Below the pieces are notes generated by a model, which did not search any database, was not told where the DNA came from, and was given only the letters and a program-made list of their open reading frames with translations. Below are positions 43,241 through 52,133 of a stretch of DNA of 64,000 nucleotides, one piece after another. The stretch spans positions 28,830 to 92,829 of the forward strand of contig JADZCN010000006.1 of the NCBI GenBank assembly GCA_020851565.1. Direction: 5' to 3'. Both the position numbers and the translations under genes were made by a program. The stretch comes from Acidobacteriota bacterium (GTDB lineage: Bacteria > Acidobacteriota > Vicinamibacteria > Vicinamibacterales > UBA2999). Each line of letters begins with the position of its first letter. The stretch's first letter is position 1.

Positions 43241-44681
43241 GGCGTGGGGTCCGTGGCGCCAGCGCGGGCTCGGTGCCCGCGAGCATCATGCGCCGAAGGG
43301 CGACGGTGCCGCCGAGGAAGAACCAGAAGAGCACGCTCGAACGAAAGCCGGGAATGCCGATGTTGTAGACGAAGGGCACGATCCAGTCGGCCAGCGCCGC
43401 CGCGGCGAGCGATCCGGCAAGCCCGCCCAGCACGCCGACCGCGTAGGCGCGCGCGAACCTGGAGCGGGGCCGCTCGCGCAGCTGCCAGGCCAGGCGCGCC
43501 GCCTCACCCGCCACCCAGAGGAATGCCAGCAGTCCCACCACCCCGACCTGCGCGACGAGGTCCAGGTACTGGTTGTGCGAGTTGAAGCGCACGTACCAGC
43601 CGAGAATCGGAAACTGCAGCGTGTAGTGGTAGTAGTTGGCGGGACCGAGGCCCAGCCACGGGTTGTGCTCCACGACACGCCACAGCACCTTGATGGCCTC
43701 GAGGCGCGTCATCAGGCTGTAGCTCTCCTGCTCGGCTACCGGTGCAACCGCCTGGTTCGACACCATCAGTAGCGGGGCGAGCGAGAGCAGCCCGACACCC
43801 AGCGTGACGCGCGGGAACCGCAGGAAGAACACCGTGCCAAGCGCGATGAGCGGCGGCAGCCATCCCGACGCCCACGAGAACGCCAGGATCAGGCCGCGGG
43901 CGAGGACGAGCAGGGTCAGCCCCCACAGCCCCACGCGCCAGGGAAAGGACAGCTCGCGGTTGAAGAGCGCCTGGCTGGCGCTCACCGCCACGACCCACGT
44001 CCAGAACATGCTCCCGACGGTCGTGGCATCGACGATGTTGAAGAGGGCCACACCGGGAGCCAGCGGCTGGACCATGATCACGACGATCGCCGCGGCGCTG
44101 GCGGCGAGGAACAGCCACGTCAGTCGCTTCAGCTGCGCGAGCGTTCGGACCTCGCGACCGACTGAGACCAGCAGTGCCCCGGAGAGCAGGAAGAGCGCGA
44201 GCCCCGCAGCTTGCGCGGTCATCGGGGCCGGCGGCGCCGGGAACCACGGGTACTGCCCCACGACGAAGGCCAGTACGGCCACGAGCATGAAGGCTGCCAC
44301 GGCGCGTTCGGTGCGCGTCACGGGGACCGCGGACGGCGGCACCAGCCACCGCCGGAGGAGCGCCGTCGCGCAGACGCCGCCGGCGACGAGCAGGCACACG
44401 CTGAGGGGCATCCCGCCACGCCGCACGTTCAACGGGACGAGCACCGAGGCGACGAGGAGCGCGGACAGGCCCATCGACGGCGCCTGCACGACCGGGGTCA
44501 CCACGGCCGGGACCAGGACCAGGGCCAGGACGCCCGCGACCAGCAGGAGCAGCGTCTCCGGCGACAGCAGGAAGCCGATCCCCACCGCCCCGACCAGCGC
44601 CGCTGCCCAGATCGCAACCGCGCGGCGGCCCGACATCGGCGCTCCCTGGGGCTCACGAAGGACCGAGGCCGCCGTGCTCAT
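43233..44681 (-). CDS. O-antigen ligase / Wzy-type polymerase family membrane protein
   Basis: A 482-residue protein with about 11-12 hydrophobic helices. The diagnostic Wzy_C/O-antigen ligase region is near the C-terminal third: [18 protein letters not shown], then [23 protein letters not shown] with the conserved histidine-asparagine, followed by further helices. The family covers both WaaL-type ligases and Wzy-type polymerases, and sequence alone does not separate them. Because an ABC exporter (Wzm/Wzt) is in the same run, a ligase role is possible; because Wzc- and Wza-like genes are present, polymerase is equally possible. Overlaps its neighbours on both sides. Confidence 0.88.
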   Translation of the reverse strand: MSTAASVLREPQGAPMSGRRAVAIWAAALVGAVGIGFLLSPETLLLLVAGVLALVLVPAVVTPVVQAPSMGLSALLVASVLVPLNVRRGGMPLSVCLLVAGGVCATALLRRWLVPPSAVPVTRTERAVAAFMLVAVLAFVVGQYPWFPAPPAPMTAQAAGLALFLLSGALLVSVGREVRTLAQLKRLTWLFLAASAAAIVVIMVQPLAPGVALFNIVDATTVGSMFWTWVVAVSASQALFNRELSFPWRVGLWGLTLLVLARGLILAFSWASGWLPPLIALGTVFFLRFPRVTLGVGLLSLAPLLMVSNQAVAPVAEQESYSLMTRLEAIKVLWRVVEHNPWLGLGPANYYHYTLQFPILGWYVRFNSHNQYLDLVAQVGVVGLLAFLWVAGEAARLAWQLRERPRSRFARAYAVGVLGGLAGSLAAAALADWIVPFVYNIGIPGFRSSVLFWFFLGGTVALRRMMLAGTEPALAPRTPRHA

Positions 44682-45442
44682 CCACGCGCTCCTGGGAGGT
44701 GGTGCACCTCGCTCGTCGGCCGCGGGTCGCCCTCACCCACGCGGCGCAGCACGCGAGCCGGAACGCCCCCGACCACGGTGTACGGCTCGACGTCCCTCGT
44801 CACCACGGCCCCGGCGGCGACGACCGCGCCCCGGCCCACGCGCACGCCGTCGGTGATCACCACACCCGATCCGATCCAGACGTCGTCCTCGATGGTGATG
44901 CCCTCGGCCGTGATCCCCTGCTCCACGAAGGGCCGCGAGCGATCGTCGAACACGTGGTTGACGGCGATGATCTGCACCATGGGCGACGTGTACACGCGGC
45001 TGCCGATGCGCACGCCGCCCTGCCCGCGGATCACGTTGTACTCGCCGATGAGTGACTGCTCGCCAACGCGGATGCCTGCGTGCGGAAGCTCCCGGAAGTT
45101 GTACACGTGCAACACGGACCCGTGCATGACGATCGTGCCCGCGCCGATGTCGATGCCCGCGGGACAGGCGTGGAGGTAGACGCCCTGATCGACGTAGGCG
45201 CCGTGCCCGAGCGTGACGTGGCTCGCGAAGCGCAGGCGCACGCCGCGTTCGACGGCGGCGACTCCGCGCATGGTGAGAATCAGGCGGTAGGCCACGGCGC
45301 GCAGCGCGATGCCCAGCGGTGTCGGCACCCAGCCGGTCAGGCCGACGACCGCCTGCTCCAGGACATACCGCCAGGGGCTGGCGGCCTGGCGCTCGACGTA
45401 GAGCCGCAATCCCGCCAGCATGCCACGCTCGTCGCTCGTCAA
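44678..45442 (-). CDS. Left-handed beta-helix acyltransferase (hexapeptide repeats)
   Basis: A 254-residue protein if started at TTG 45442 (GGGGAG 8 bases upstream); ATG 45421 gives 247 residues. The C-terminal two thirds are hexapeptide repeats ([86 protein letters not shown]) ending in [12 protein letters not shown], the pattern of acetyl- and other acyltransferases that decorate sugars. The active-site histidine is probably in [10 protein letters not shown]. It likely O- or N-acylates a nucleotide sugar or repeat unit. It follows the BY-kinase after a 61-base gap. Confidence 0.9.
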   Translation of the reverse strand: MTSDERGMLAGLRLYVERQAASPWRYVLEQAVVGLTGWVPTPLGIALRAVAYRLILTMRGVAAVERGVRLRFASHVTLGHGAYVDQGVYLHACPAGIDIGAGTIVMHGSVLHVYNFRELPHAGIRVGEQSLIGEYNVIRGQGGVRIGSRVYTSPMVQIIAVNHVFDDRSRPFVEQGITAEGITIEDDVWIGSGVVITDGVRVGRGAVVAAGAVVTRDVEPYTVVGGVPARVLRRVGEGDPRPTSEVHHLPGARG

Positions 45443-45503
45443 CCGTCCTGCTCCCCGTGTCCCGTGCCGCCGCCGGCCGTGTCTCCGGCCCGCGAGGCCC
45501 TGA

Positions 45504-47702
45504 TCACGCAGACCGGTCGTTGCGCCCGTAGTAGCGGTACGACTCCAGATCGTACCCATCGGTGCCGTTCAGCACGGTGCCCAGGATCGTCGAGCCCGTC
45601 CGCTCAAGGGCGAGCTGCACGCGGCGCAGCGCGTGCGCGGGCGTCCGCCCGGCACGAACGACGACGAGCACGCCGTCGGCCTTCGCGCCGACGACCCGCG
45701 CGTCGGCCATCGGCACCGCGGGCGGCGTGTCGAGGATGACGAACTTGAACGCGTCGGCCATCGCCTCCAGGAACTTCGTCATGCGATCCGAGTTGAGGAG
45801 CGCCACCGGGTTGGGGGCCGTCGGACCGGCGCCGATGACGAACAGCGCGCGGTTCGACGTCGGGTGCACCGTGGGCCGCACGACGTGGCCAGCGAGGAAC
45901 ATGCTGAGCCCGCCGTCGCCATCGATGCCGAACTCGTCGCCGAAGGCGGGGCGGCGCAGGTCGCACTCGATGAGCAAGGTGCGCGCGCCGGTGTCGGCCA
46001 GCGCGCGGGCGAGCTGCACGGCCACCGTTGTCTTGCCCTCCCCGGGGGCAGCAGAGGTCACGACCAGGGTGCGGGGCGGGCGCGACGACTGCGAGAGAAG
46101 CAACGCGGCGCACAGCGTCCGTATGGCCTCGGCCCCCTCGGGCGTGCGGCTCAGATCTGCACGCAGGGCCTCCGGGTTGCCTGCCTCACCACGTTCGCCG
46201 CCACCCCAGAGCACGAGCCCCCCCACGCCAGGCAGCCGGGCCCGCGCGGCGCGAATCTCGGGAACCGTGGAGAGAACGGGCAGGGGACTCACCTGCTCCA
46301 GGTCTTCGATCGTCGTGATCGAGCCGCGCCAGAAATCGTCCACCATAGCCACGGCGATGCCGAGCGCCAGGCCCAGCACCGAGGCCAGCAGGAGGTTCCA
46401 CTGGACATTGGGCCGCGCGACCATGCTGTTCGGGATGGCCCGCTCGAGCACGTGCACGTCGCCAAGCTCCATGCCCGGCGTGATGCCCGTCTCGCTGAGC
46501 CGCGCCATCACGTCCTCGAAGAGCTTCTGGTTCGTCTCGGCCTCGCGGCGCAGGATGTTGTACTGGACCGAGGCCTTCTGCAGGTCCACCACGAGCCCTT
46601 CCTGCTCGCGCTTGGCCGCGGCCAGGCGGTCCCGCTTGTTCTCCGCGCCCCGGACGTCGAGCGACGCCTGCTCGCGGGCCTGCGCGAGCACGGCTTCCTG
46701 CTCGCGCACCAGCTGCTGCCGCACGACGTCGATCTCGTCCCGCTTCTGGCGCACGGCGGGCCAGTTCTCCCCGAAGTTCGCCCGGAGCGAGGCCAGGTCG
46801 TGCTCGAGCTGCAGCAGCGCCGAGCGACGGCTCGACAGCAGGTCGGTCTCGAGGCTCTTCGGGAAGTCGGCAAGGGTGGCCCGGCGGAGCGTGTCGAGCC
46901 TGGCCTGCGCGGAGACGACCTCCCCTTCCGCCTCGATGAGCTGCCGCGAGACCTGGGCCAGCTTGTCCTGTGCGAGATCGCCCTGCCCCGACTCGTTGCG
47001 GTACATGTTGTGCGCCTGCGCGTAGGCGACGAGCTCCTTCTCGGAGGCCTGCACGCGGGCTTCGAGGGTCGCGAGCTCGCGCTCCAGCAGCTGGCGCGCC
47101 TGTTGGCGCGTCTCCTGGCTGCTCTCGAACCGCAACTTGATGTATTCCTCCGCGTAGATGTTGGCGACGGCCGCAGCCACCTCGGGGCGGGGCGCGAAAT
47201 AGGCGATGCGGAAGACCTGGCTGTTGGGGACCTGGGCGATCTCGCGCCGGCTGCCCACGCGGCCGGCCTCGGCCGCCAACGCCGGGTCCGTCTCCTTCCC
47301 CAGGCGTGTCGCCACGCGCGTCTCGAGCACGGGCCCGGTCAGCACCTGCTCCTGCGTCGTCATCATGAGCAGGTAGTTCGACGGCACGGTCGGCGTGGAG
47401 ACGTCCTGATAGGGCAGCACGCGCACCGCGTCCACGTTCACCTGCAGCAGCGTGGAGCCGCGGTACAGCTTCTCCGCGAGCAGCGTCGCCACCATGGCGG
47501 GCACGACGACGAGCGCCATCACGCCGAGGATCAGCCAGCGTCGCCGCCACACCGCCCACACCAGCCGGCGGATGTTGAGCGACTCGTCTCCCGGGGCGCC
47601 GTACTCGGGCGGCGCCGCCACGTAGCGCGCCATCGACACCTGCGCCTCGCGCGCAGGGACGAGGGCGTCCGGTGGCCCCGTGGGCACGCGCCCCTGGCTC
47701 AT
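45504..47702 (-). CDS. Wzc-like chain-length determinant fused to a BY-kinase
   Basis: A 732-residue inner-membrane protein. A Wzz domain starts near residue 42 with TM1 (about 54-76); the periplasmic part is long coiled coil (200-400: [35 protein letters not shown]); TM2 is about 435-455. The cytosolic tyrosine kinase has Walker A APGEGKTT (551-558), Walker A' [10 protein letters not shown] (576-585) and Walker B VILDTPP (655-661). The C-terminus carries a small tyrosine cluster ([10 protein letters not shown]), the likely autophosphorylation sites, although fewer than in E. coli Wzc. It should control polymer length and work with the Wza-like proteins. Start ATG overlaps the previous stop. 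Confidence 0.94.
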   Translation of the reverse strand: MSQGRVPTGPPDALVPAREAQVSMARYVAAPPEYGAPGDESLNIRRLVWAVWRRRWLILGVMALVVVPAMVATLLAEKLYRGSTLLQVNVDAVRVLPYQDVSTPTVPSNYLLMMTTQEQVLTGPVLETRVATRLGKETDPALAAEAGRVGSRREIAQVPNSQVFRIAYFAPRPEVAAAVANIYAEEYIKLRFESSQETRQQARQLLERELATLEARVQASEKELVAYAQAHNMYRNESGQGDLAQDKLAQVSRQLIEAEGEVVSAQARLDTLRRATLADFPKSLETDLLSSRRSALLQLEHDLASLRANFGENWPAVRQKRDEIDVVRQQLVREQEAVLAQAREQASLDVRGAENKRDRLAAAKREQEGLVVDLQKASVQYNILRREAETNQKLFEDVMARLSETGITPGMELGDVHVLERAIPNSMVARPNVQWNLLLASVLGLALGIAVAMVDDFWRGSITTIEDLEQVSPLPVLSTVPEIRAARARLPGVGGLVLWGGGERGEAGNPEALRADLSRTPEGAEAIRTLCAALLLSQSSRPPRTLVVTSAAPGEGKTTVAVQLARALADTGARTLLIECDLRRPAFGDEFGIDGDGGLSMFLAGHVVRPTVHPTSNRALFVIGAGPTAPNPVALLNSDRMTKFLEAMADAFKFVILDTPPAVPMADARVVGAKADGVLVVVRAGRTPAHALRRVQLALERTGSTILGTVLNGTDGYDLESYRYYGRNDRSA

Positions 47703-49420
47703 GCGGGTGCGCTCCCCGCCCGCTTGGCCTGTGCGATGGCCACCTCACGGGGCGCCGCACGGCGCGTCCAGCCCAGGTGCTGCAGCCCCACTTCCATGGC
47801 CGACCGGAACGTGCGCCGATCGGACAGGAGCATCTTCACGTAGGTCATGATCGGGCCCGGCCGGAGCGCCCACTCACGGAACGCGCGCTTCTGCCAGTAC
47901 TCGAGCTCCTCGGCGCGCAGGTCCGGGTAGTCGAGCACCGTGGACTCGTCCATGTCCACCTCCTCCCAGCGGACGCCCGGACGGAACCAGCCGTTCTTCA
48001 CCACCTCGTGGAAGAAAGGCGTGCCGGGGTACGGCGCCGCGATGTGGAAGAGCGCAATGTCGAGCGGCAGCGCCTTCGCGAAATCGATCGTCTGGCGAAT
48101 GCTGTCCTTCGTTTCGCCGGGCAGGCCGATGATGAAGTAGCCCCAGTTCTTGATCCCCGCCTCGCGCGCCCACTTCAGCGACTGCCGCGCGCGGTCCGGG
48201 TCCACGCCCTTCCGCGCGTGGGCCAGGATCTCCTTGTTCCCCGACTCGAGGCCCCACGCGATGTAATAGCAGCCCGACTTCGCCATGAGCTGCAGCATCT
48301 CCTGGTCCACGAAGTCCACGCGGCTGTTGCACGTCCACGTGAGCCCCAGGTTGGCGTCGATGAGCGCCCGGCAGAGACCCACGACCTGGTCGCGGTTCAC
48401 CGTGAACAGGTCCGCGTACATGTGGATGTGCTTCACGCCGAGCGAGTGCAGCAGCGTGATCTCCTCCATCAGCCGCGCCGGCGATCGGAGGCGCATCGTC
48501 GGGCCGTAGCTCACGTGCTTGATGCAGTAGGTGCAGCCGGCCGGGCAGCCCCGGCTCGTGACGATGAAGCAGAACGGCCCCTTGATGAGGGGCATGAGGT
48601 ACTTCTGGAGCGGCAGCAGGTCGTAGCGGGGCACCGGCAGGTCATCGAGGTCCGCGATGAACGGCCGGTCCGGGTTGACGACGATCTCCTGGCCGCGGCG
48701 CCAGACCAGGCCCTTGATGTCGGACACGTCGGGGCGGCCGTCGGGGCCGTCGGCGAGCGGGGCCGGCCGGTAGGCGGCATCGTGCTTCTCGAACAGGGTG
48801 CGGATGTTGTCCGGCCGATCGAACTGGCGCCCCTCGAGCCGATCGATGAGGTCCCGGAGCGTGAGGTCGGGCTCGCCGCGGAGGCCATAGTCGAGCGACG
48901 GGTACGGCTTGAGCGTCTCCCGCGGCATCGGCGTGATGTGCGTGCCGAAGGCCATCGTCACGGCGCCCACGCCCTTGGCGAGGAAGGTGCCGTAGAGATC
49001 GTTCTGCAGTGTCGGGGCCGTGAGTTGCGTGACGTAGTAGCGGGGTCGCTCCGAGCGGACAATCTGCTCGAACGTGGGCCAGTCCATCCGCTCGGCCACG
49101 GCGTCCACCACGCGCACCGTGTAGGTGGGGCTCAAAAGCGCCGCCATCTGCGCCAGCGAGACCTGCGGCCAGATCATGTTCTCGCGCGAGCGGCGGCCGA
49201 CCCGGTGCTGCGAGCGGATCCAGATGGCGCCGTCGGGGGTGGGCGGGTTCACCAGCAGCACGTCCAGGCGCTTGGGCTCGCCCTGGCGCTCGGCGTACTG
49301 CCGGGCGATGGCGTCGGTGTCGGGATGCCTGGCGGGCACCACGATGGTGCGCGTCTTCGTCCCGACGTTCCGCAGGGGAACGAAGGTCGTCGAGCCGGGA
49401 CGTACCGGTTGATCAGACAC
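47699..49420 (-). CDS. B12-binding-type radical SAM protein
   Basis: A 573-residue enzyme. GTG 49420 is the start, overlapping the upstream transferase stop (GTGTCTGA). The N-terminal part (DVLLVNPPTPDGAIW, VSLAQMAALLSPTYTVRVVDAVAER) matches the cobalamin-binding fold of B12/radical SAM proteins, though the DxHxxG cobalamin-ligand motif is not evident. The radical SAM core has CPAGCTYC (Cys292, 296, 299), LHSLGVKHIHMYADLFTVN, GLESGNKEIL and YFIIGLPGETKDSIRQTI. A C-terminal helical region follows. Family members include methyltransferases and ring-forming or isomerising enzymes. In this locus, modification of a sugar or of the lipid carrier is plausible but unproven. Confidence 0.9.
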   Translation of the reverse strand: MSDQPVRPGSTTFVPLRNVGTKTRTIVVPARHPDTDAIARQYAERQGEPKRLDVLLVNPPTPDGAIWIRSQHRVGRRSRENMIWPQVSLAQMAALLSPTYTVRVVDAVAERMDWPTFEQIVRSERPRYYVTQLTAPTLQNDLYGTFLAKGVGAVTMAFGTHITPMPRETLKPYPSLDYGLRGEPDLTLRDLIDRLEGRQFDRPDNIRTLFEKHDAAYRPAPLADGPDGRPDVSDIKGLVWRRGQEIVVNPDRPFIADLDDLPVPRYDLLPLQKYLMPLIKGPFCFIVTSRGCPAGCTYCIKHVSYGPTMRLRSPARLMEEITLLHSLGVKHIHMYADLFTVNRDQVVGLCRALIDANLGLTWTCNSRVDFVDQEMLQLMAKSGCYYIAWGLESGNKEILAHARKGVDPDRARQSLKWAREAGIKNWGYFIIGLPGETKDSIRQTIDFAKALPLDIALFHIAAPYPGTPFFHEVVKNGWFRPGVRWEEVDMDESTVLDYPDLRAEELEYWQKRAFREWALRPGPIMTYVKMLLSDRRTFRSAMEVGLQHLGWTRRAAPREVAIAQAKRAGSAPA

Positions 49421-50669
49421 GGGAATCCTTCCGGGCGGCGCCGGCAATCAGCCGCGCGCTCAGCTCGCGCAGGACCGAGGCCATCAGCCACCATAGCACC
49501 AGTTGGATGCCGGTCAGCATGGCCATCGCGCTCGCCATCAGGTAGAGCCAGAGCCGCTCGATGGGCCAGCCGCGGAGCGAGAGCCACAGGCTGGCTCCGG
49601 CCACGACCAGGCCGGTCACCCCGGCCAGCAGCCCCACCGGCAGGAACAGCGTCTCGACCGGCCGCGTCAGGATGGGCTGCCGGAAGAGGCCCTGCCGGAT
49701 GGGCCGGTTGTAGAAGAGCGACACCAGGTAGTTGAAGCTCGCACCCAGGGCGAACAGCGTGACGCCCGCTACCCCGCACACCAGCGCCGCGAACACCGCG
49801 AAGGTGCCGAGCGGTCCCAGCGTGGCCGTCCCCTGGAACCGCATCCAGGCCAGGGTCGCCAGCGTGGCACCTGCGACCCCCATGCCCAACAGCCCCAGCG
49901 CCCCGAAGATGCGCACCGGGTTGTACGCCAGGGCCGTCGTGACCATCGTGGTGAGGAAGCGCATGCCGTCGCGCGCAACGCTCAGCTTCGATTCCCCCAC
50001 CCGCTCGCGATAGGGAATGGGGAGCTCGACGAGGGTGATGCCCTCGTGGACCGCCCGGGTGCTCATCACCGGGGTCAGGTTCAGCCCGTCGGGCAGCGGC
50101 GAGAGCAGGTCCAGCACCTCGCGCTTGAACACCCGCATCCCGCTCGCGCTGTCGGTGACCGTCGTCCGGCCGATGATGGTGAGCAGGCTGGCGAAGAAGG
50201 TGTTGCCCAGGCGCCGGACGGCGGGCATCTCGGTCTCGGCGCCGGCCATCCGGGAGCCAATCACCAGATCCGCACCGCCCTCGAGAATGCCGGTGCAGAG
50301 GCGCGGGAACTCCTCCGGTGGATAGGTGGCGTCGGCGTCCAGGAAGCCGATGAGGTCGTAGCGCGCGGCGTCGAAACCGGCCTTGAGCGCGGCGCCGTAG
50401 CCCCGGTTCTGCTGGCGGAAGAGCCGCACGTCGGGGTAGCGGCCCACGATCTCCGCCGTCCGGTCGCTCGACCCGTCATCCACCACGATGACCTCGAACG
50501 ACCCGACGCCCGCTCCACGCAGGGCATCGCCAATCGAGAGGCACCGGTCCAGCGTCTCCGCGATGGCCCCTTCCTCGTTGTAGGCCGGGATGCAGATGGA
50601 CAGGCCGCAGGCCGCGGCGGCGTCAAGGCGCTCGGTCACTCTGGCGGTGGCGGTGGCTGACATGTTCAT
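49413..50669 (-). CDS. GT2 polyprenyl-phosphate glycosyltransferase (DPM1-like) with membrane tail
   Basis: A 418-residue protein, first gene of the 23-gene run. The GT-A domain (about 20-245) has LSICIPAYNEEGAIAETL, VIVVDDGSSDRTAEIV, RQQNRGYGAALKAGFDAA, YDLIGFLDADATYPPEEF, and DSASGMRVFKREVL typical of dolichyl-phosphate-mannose synthase-like enzymes. C-terminal helices (VRIFGALGLLGMGVAGATLATLAW, FAVFAALVCGVAGVTLFALGASF and two more) anchor it. Such proteins charge a polyprenyl phosphate with a single sugar for later use outside the membrane, for example by a GT39-like enzyme as at 13246. A sigma-54 promoter candidate lies about 140 bases upstream. ATG 50669 has only a weak ribosome site. 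Confidence 0.9.
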   Translation of the reverse strand: MNMSATATARVTERLDAAAACGLSICIPAYNEEGAIAETLDRCLSIGDALRGAGVGSFEVIVVDDGSSDRTAEIVGRYPDVRLFRQQNRGYGAALKAGFDAARYDLIGFLDADATYPPEEFPRLCTGILEGGADLVIGSRMAGAETEMPAVRRLGNTFFASLLTIIGRTTVTDSASGMRVFKREVLDLLSPLPDGLNLTPVMSTRAVHEGITLVELPIPYRERVGESKLSVARDGMRFLTTMVTTALAYNPVRIFGALGLLGMGVAGATLATLAWMRFQGTATLGPLGTFAVFAALVCGVAGVTLFALGASFNYLVSLFYNRPIRQGLFRQPILTRPVETLFLPVGLLAGVTGLVVAGASLWLSLRGWPIERLWLYLMASAMAMLTGIQLVLWWLMASVLRELSARLIAGAARKDSRV

Positions 50670-50808
50670 GATCCGTGGTGAACCGGCACGTTCCAGGGCC
50701 CGGTCGGGCAGGCTCCCGCCCCGTCAGTCACAGCCATGCACACGACGACACCAGTGAGCCGGGGCGCAATGGAAGGGCTGACACGGCGGGAAGGTTGCGC
50801 GGTATGGT

Positions 50809-50824
50809 TGCATAGTTCAAGCCA
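50809..50824 (-). promoter_or_regulatory. Sigma-54 (-24/-12) promoter candidate for the 23-gene polysaccharide run
   Basis: On the minus strand TGGCTTGAACTATGCA: -24 TGGC and -12 TGCA, GG and GC 12 bases apart. A transcript would start near 50798, leaving a leader of about 129 bases before the ATG at 50669. Inverted repeats just upstream (50833-50868) could bind an enhancer protein. The core is very similar to the gmhA promoter at 17394-17409. Confidence 0.6.
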
Positions 50825-50918
50825 AGGCTCCCCCACGCCAACCCCGTGGCGCAGGGCCGGAAGTCCGGTATGAAAGTGACAAAAGTCCACAGCCCACCCG
50901 TCCCGGGGGCCTGATCGC

Positions 50919-52133
50919 ATGCGCCTGCTGGTCGTCTCGACGTGGTTCCCCTGGCCGATGGACAACGGGAGCCGTCTGCGCATCGCCCACCTGCTCGAAG
51001 CCGTGGCGAAGGATCACCCGATCACATTGCTGTCGTTCGGCCGGGAGGGCGGCGGTGAGGACGTGGCTCCACTCCGTAGGTATGCCGAGGCCGTACATGT
51101 GGTGCCGAATACCCCGCCGGGCCGACTCGCCGCGGCCGGGTTGTTCTCGACGGTGCCCCGGTACTTCGCGCAGACCAGAAGTCCCGAGATGCTGGCCCTC
51201 ATCGCGGCCGAGGCTTCCCGGCACGACGCCGCCATGGCGATGCAGATCCGGGCCGCCTACCACCTGGTCGAGGCACGCCCTGGCATCCCGATCCTGTTCG
51301 AAGAGGCGGAAGTGGGCGCGGCGCTCGAGCCATCCGGGACAGGCCCCGCGCGCGGCTGGCGACGCGCGCGCCAGCGTCTCACCTGGTGGAAGCACCGCCG
51401 GTTCCTGCAACGGCTGATTGGGCAGGTCGATCGCGTGACGGTCGTCTCGGCGCCCGAGCGTGACCACCTCGTGGCGCTCGGTTGCGAGGCCGGGCGCGTC
51501 GCGGTCGTGCCAAACGGTGTCACCCTGCCCGCGGGGTCGCCCGTGCGGCGCCCCCGTGCGCCCCGCCTGATTTACCCCGGAGCGGTGACCTTCAGCGCCA
51601 ACCTGGACGCCGTGGCGTTCTTCATCAGGGAGGCCTGGCCGCGCATCCGCGGCGCGCGCCCCGATCTCGAGTTCGTTGTCACGGGCGAGACGTCGGGCGT
51701 GGACGTGAGCGACCTGGCTTCCGTCGATGGCGTGCGATTCACCGGACGGCTTCCCGACGTGGACGGCCTGATCGCGGACAGCCTCGCGTGCGTCGTGCCG
51801 CTGCGCGTCGGCGGCGGCACCCGATTGAAGGTGCTGCACGCCATGGCCCTCGGGGCACCAGTCGTTTCCACGGCAAAGGGCGTCGAGGGGCTCGCCGTCG
51901 ATCCGGAGCGTCACTTCCTGCTCGGCGACACGGCGGAGGCGCTGGCGGCCCAGGCCCTGCGGTTGGCCGCCGATGCGGCGCTCGCCGACCGGCTCGCCGC
52001 AGCCGCGCGCGAGCGCGTGCGCGAGCGATACACGTGGGACCGCAGCGCCGCGATCCTCTCATCGGAGATCGTGAAGCTGGGCGCGCGTGCCGGGCGCAAG
52101 CGCGTGACGCTCACCAACCCGGCAGCAGGTTGA
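50919..52133 (+). CDS. GT4 family glycosyltransferase, divergent from the main run
   Basis: A 404-residue GT-B enzyme: MRLLVVSTWFPWPMDNGSRLRIAHLLEAV at the N-terminus, VVSAPERDHL, VPNGVTLPAGSP, a donor segment TRLKVLHAMALGAPVVSTAKGVEGLAV and a C-terminal SEIVKLGARAGRK. It most resembles the two adjacent GT4 genes at 40074-42472 in layout. It is transcribed away from the big run from the 249-base divergent gap and overlaps the convergent outer-membrane gene by 23 bases. No promoter was recognised on the plus strand. Donor unknown. Confidence 0.89.
   Translation: MRLLVVSTWFPWPMDNGSRLRIAHLLEAVAKDHPITLLSFGREGGGEDVAPLRRYAEAVHVVPNTPPGRLAAAGLFSTVPRYFAQTRSPEMLALIAAEASRHDAAMAMQIRAAYHLVEARPGIPILFEEAEVGAALEPSGTGPARGWRRARQRLTWWKHRRFLQRLIGQVDRVTVVSAPERDHLVALGCEAGRVAVVPNGVTLPAGSPVRRPRAPRLIYPGAVTFSANLDAVAFFIREAWPRIRGARPDLEFVVTGETSGVDVSDLASVDGVRFTGRLPDVDGLIADSLACVVPLRVGGGTRLKVLHAMALGAPVVSTAKGVEGLAVDPERHFLLGDTAEALAAQALRLAADAALADRLAAAARERVRERYTWDRSAAILSSEIVKLGARAGRKRVTLTNPAAG

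Noticed and set aside
45633..47843. A 736-codon plus-strand frame opposite the BY-kinase
   Set aside because: Shadow of the coiled-coil region on the other strand; no domain content.
50825..50918. A cyclic-di-GMP (GEMM) or other riboswitch in the divergent gap
   Set aside because: Hairpins are present, but the conserved GEMM core segments could not be found on either strand.
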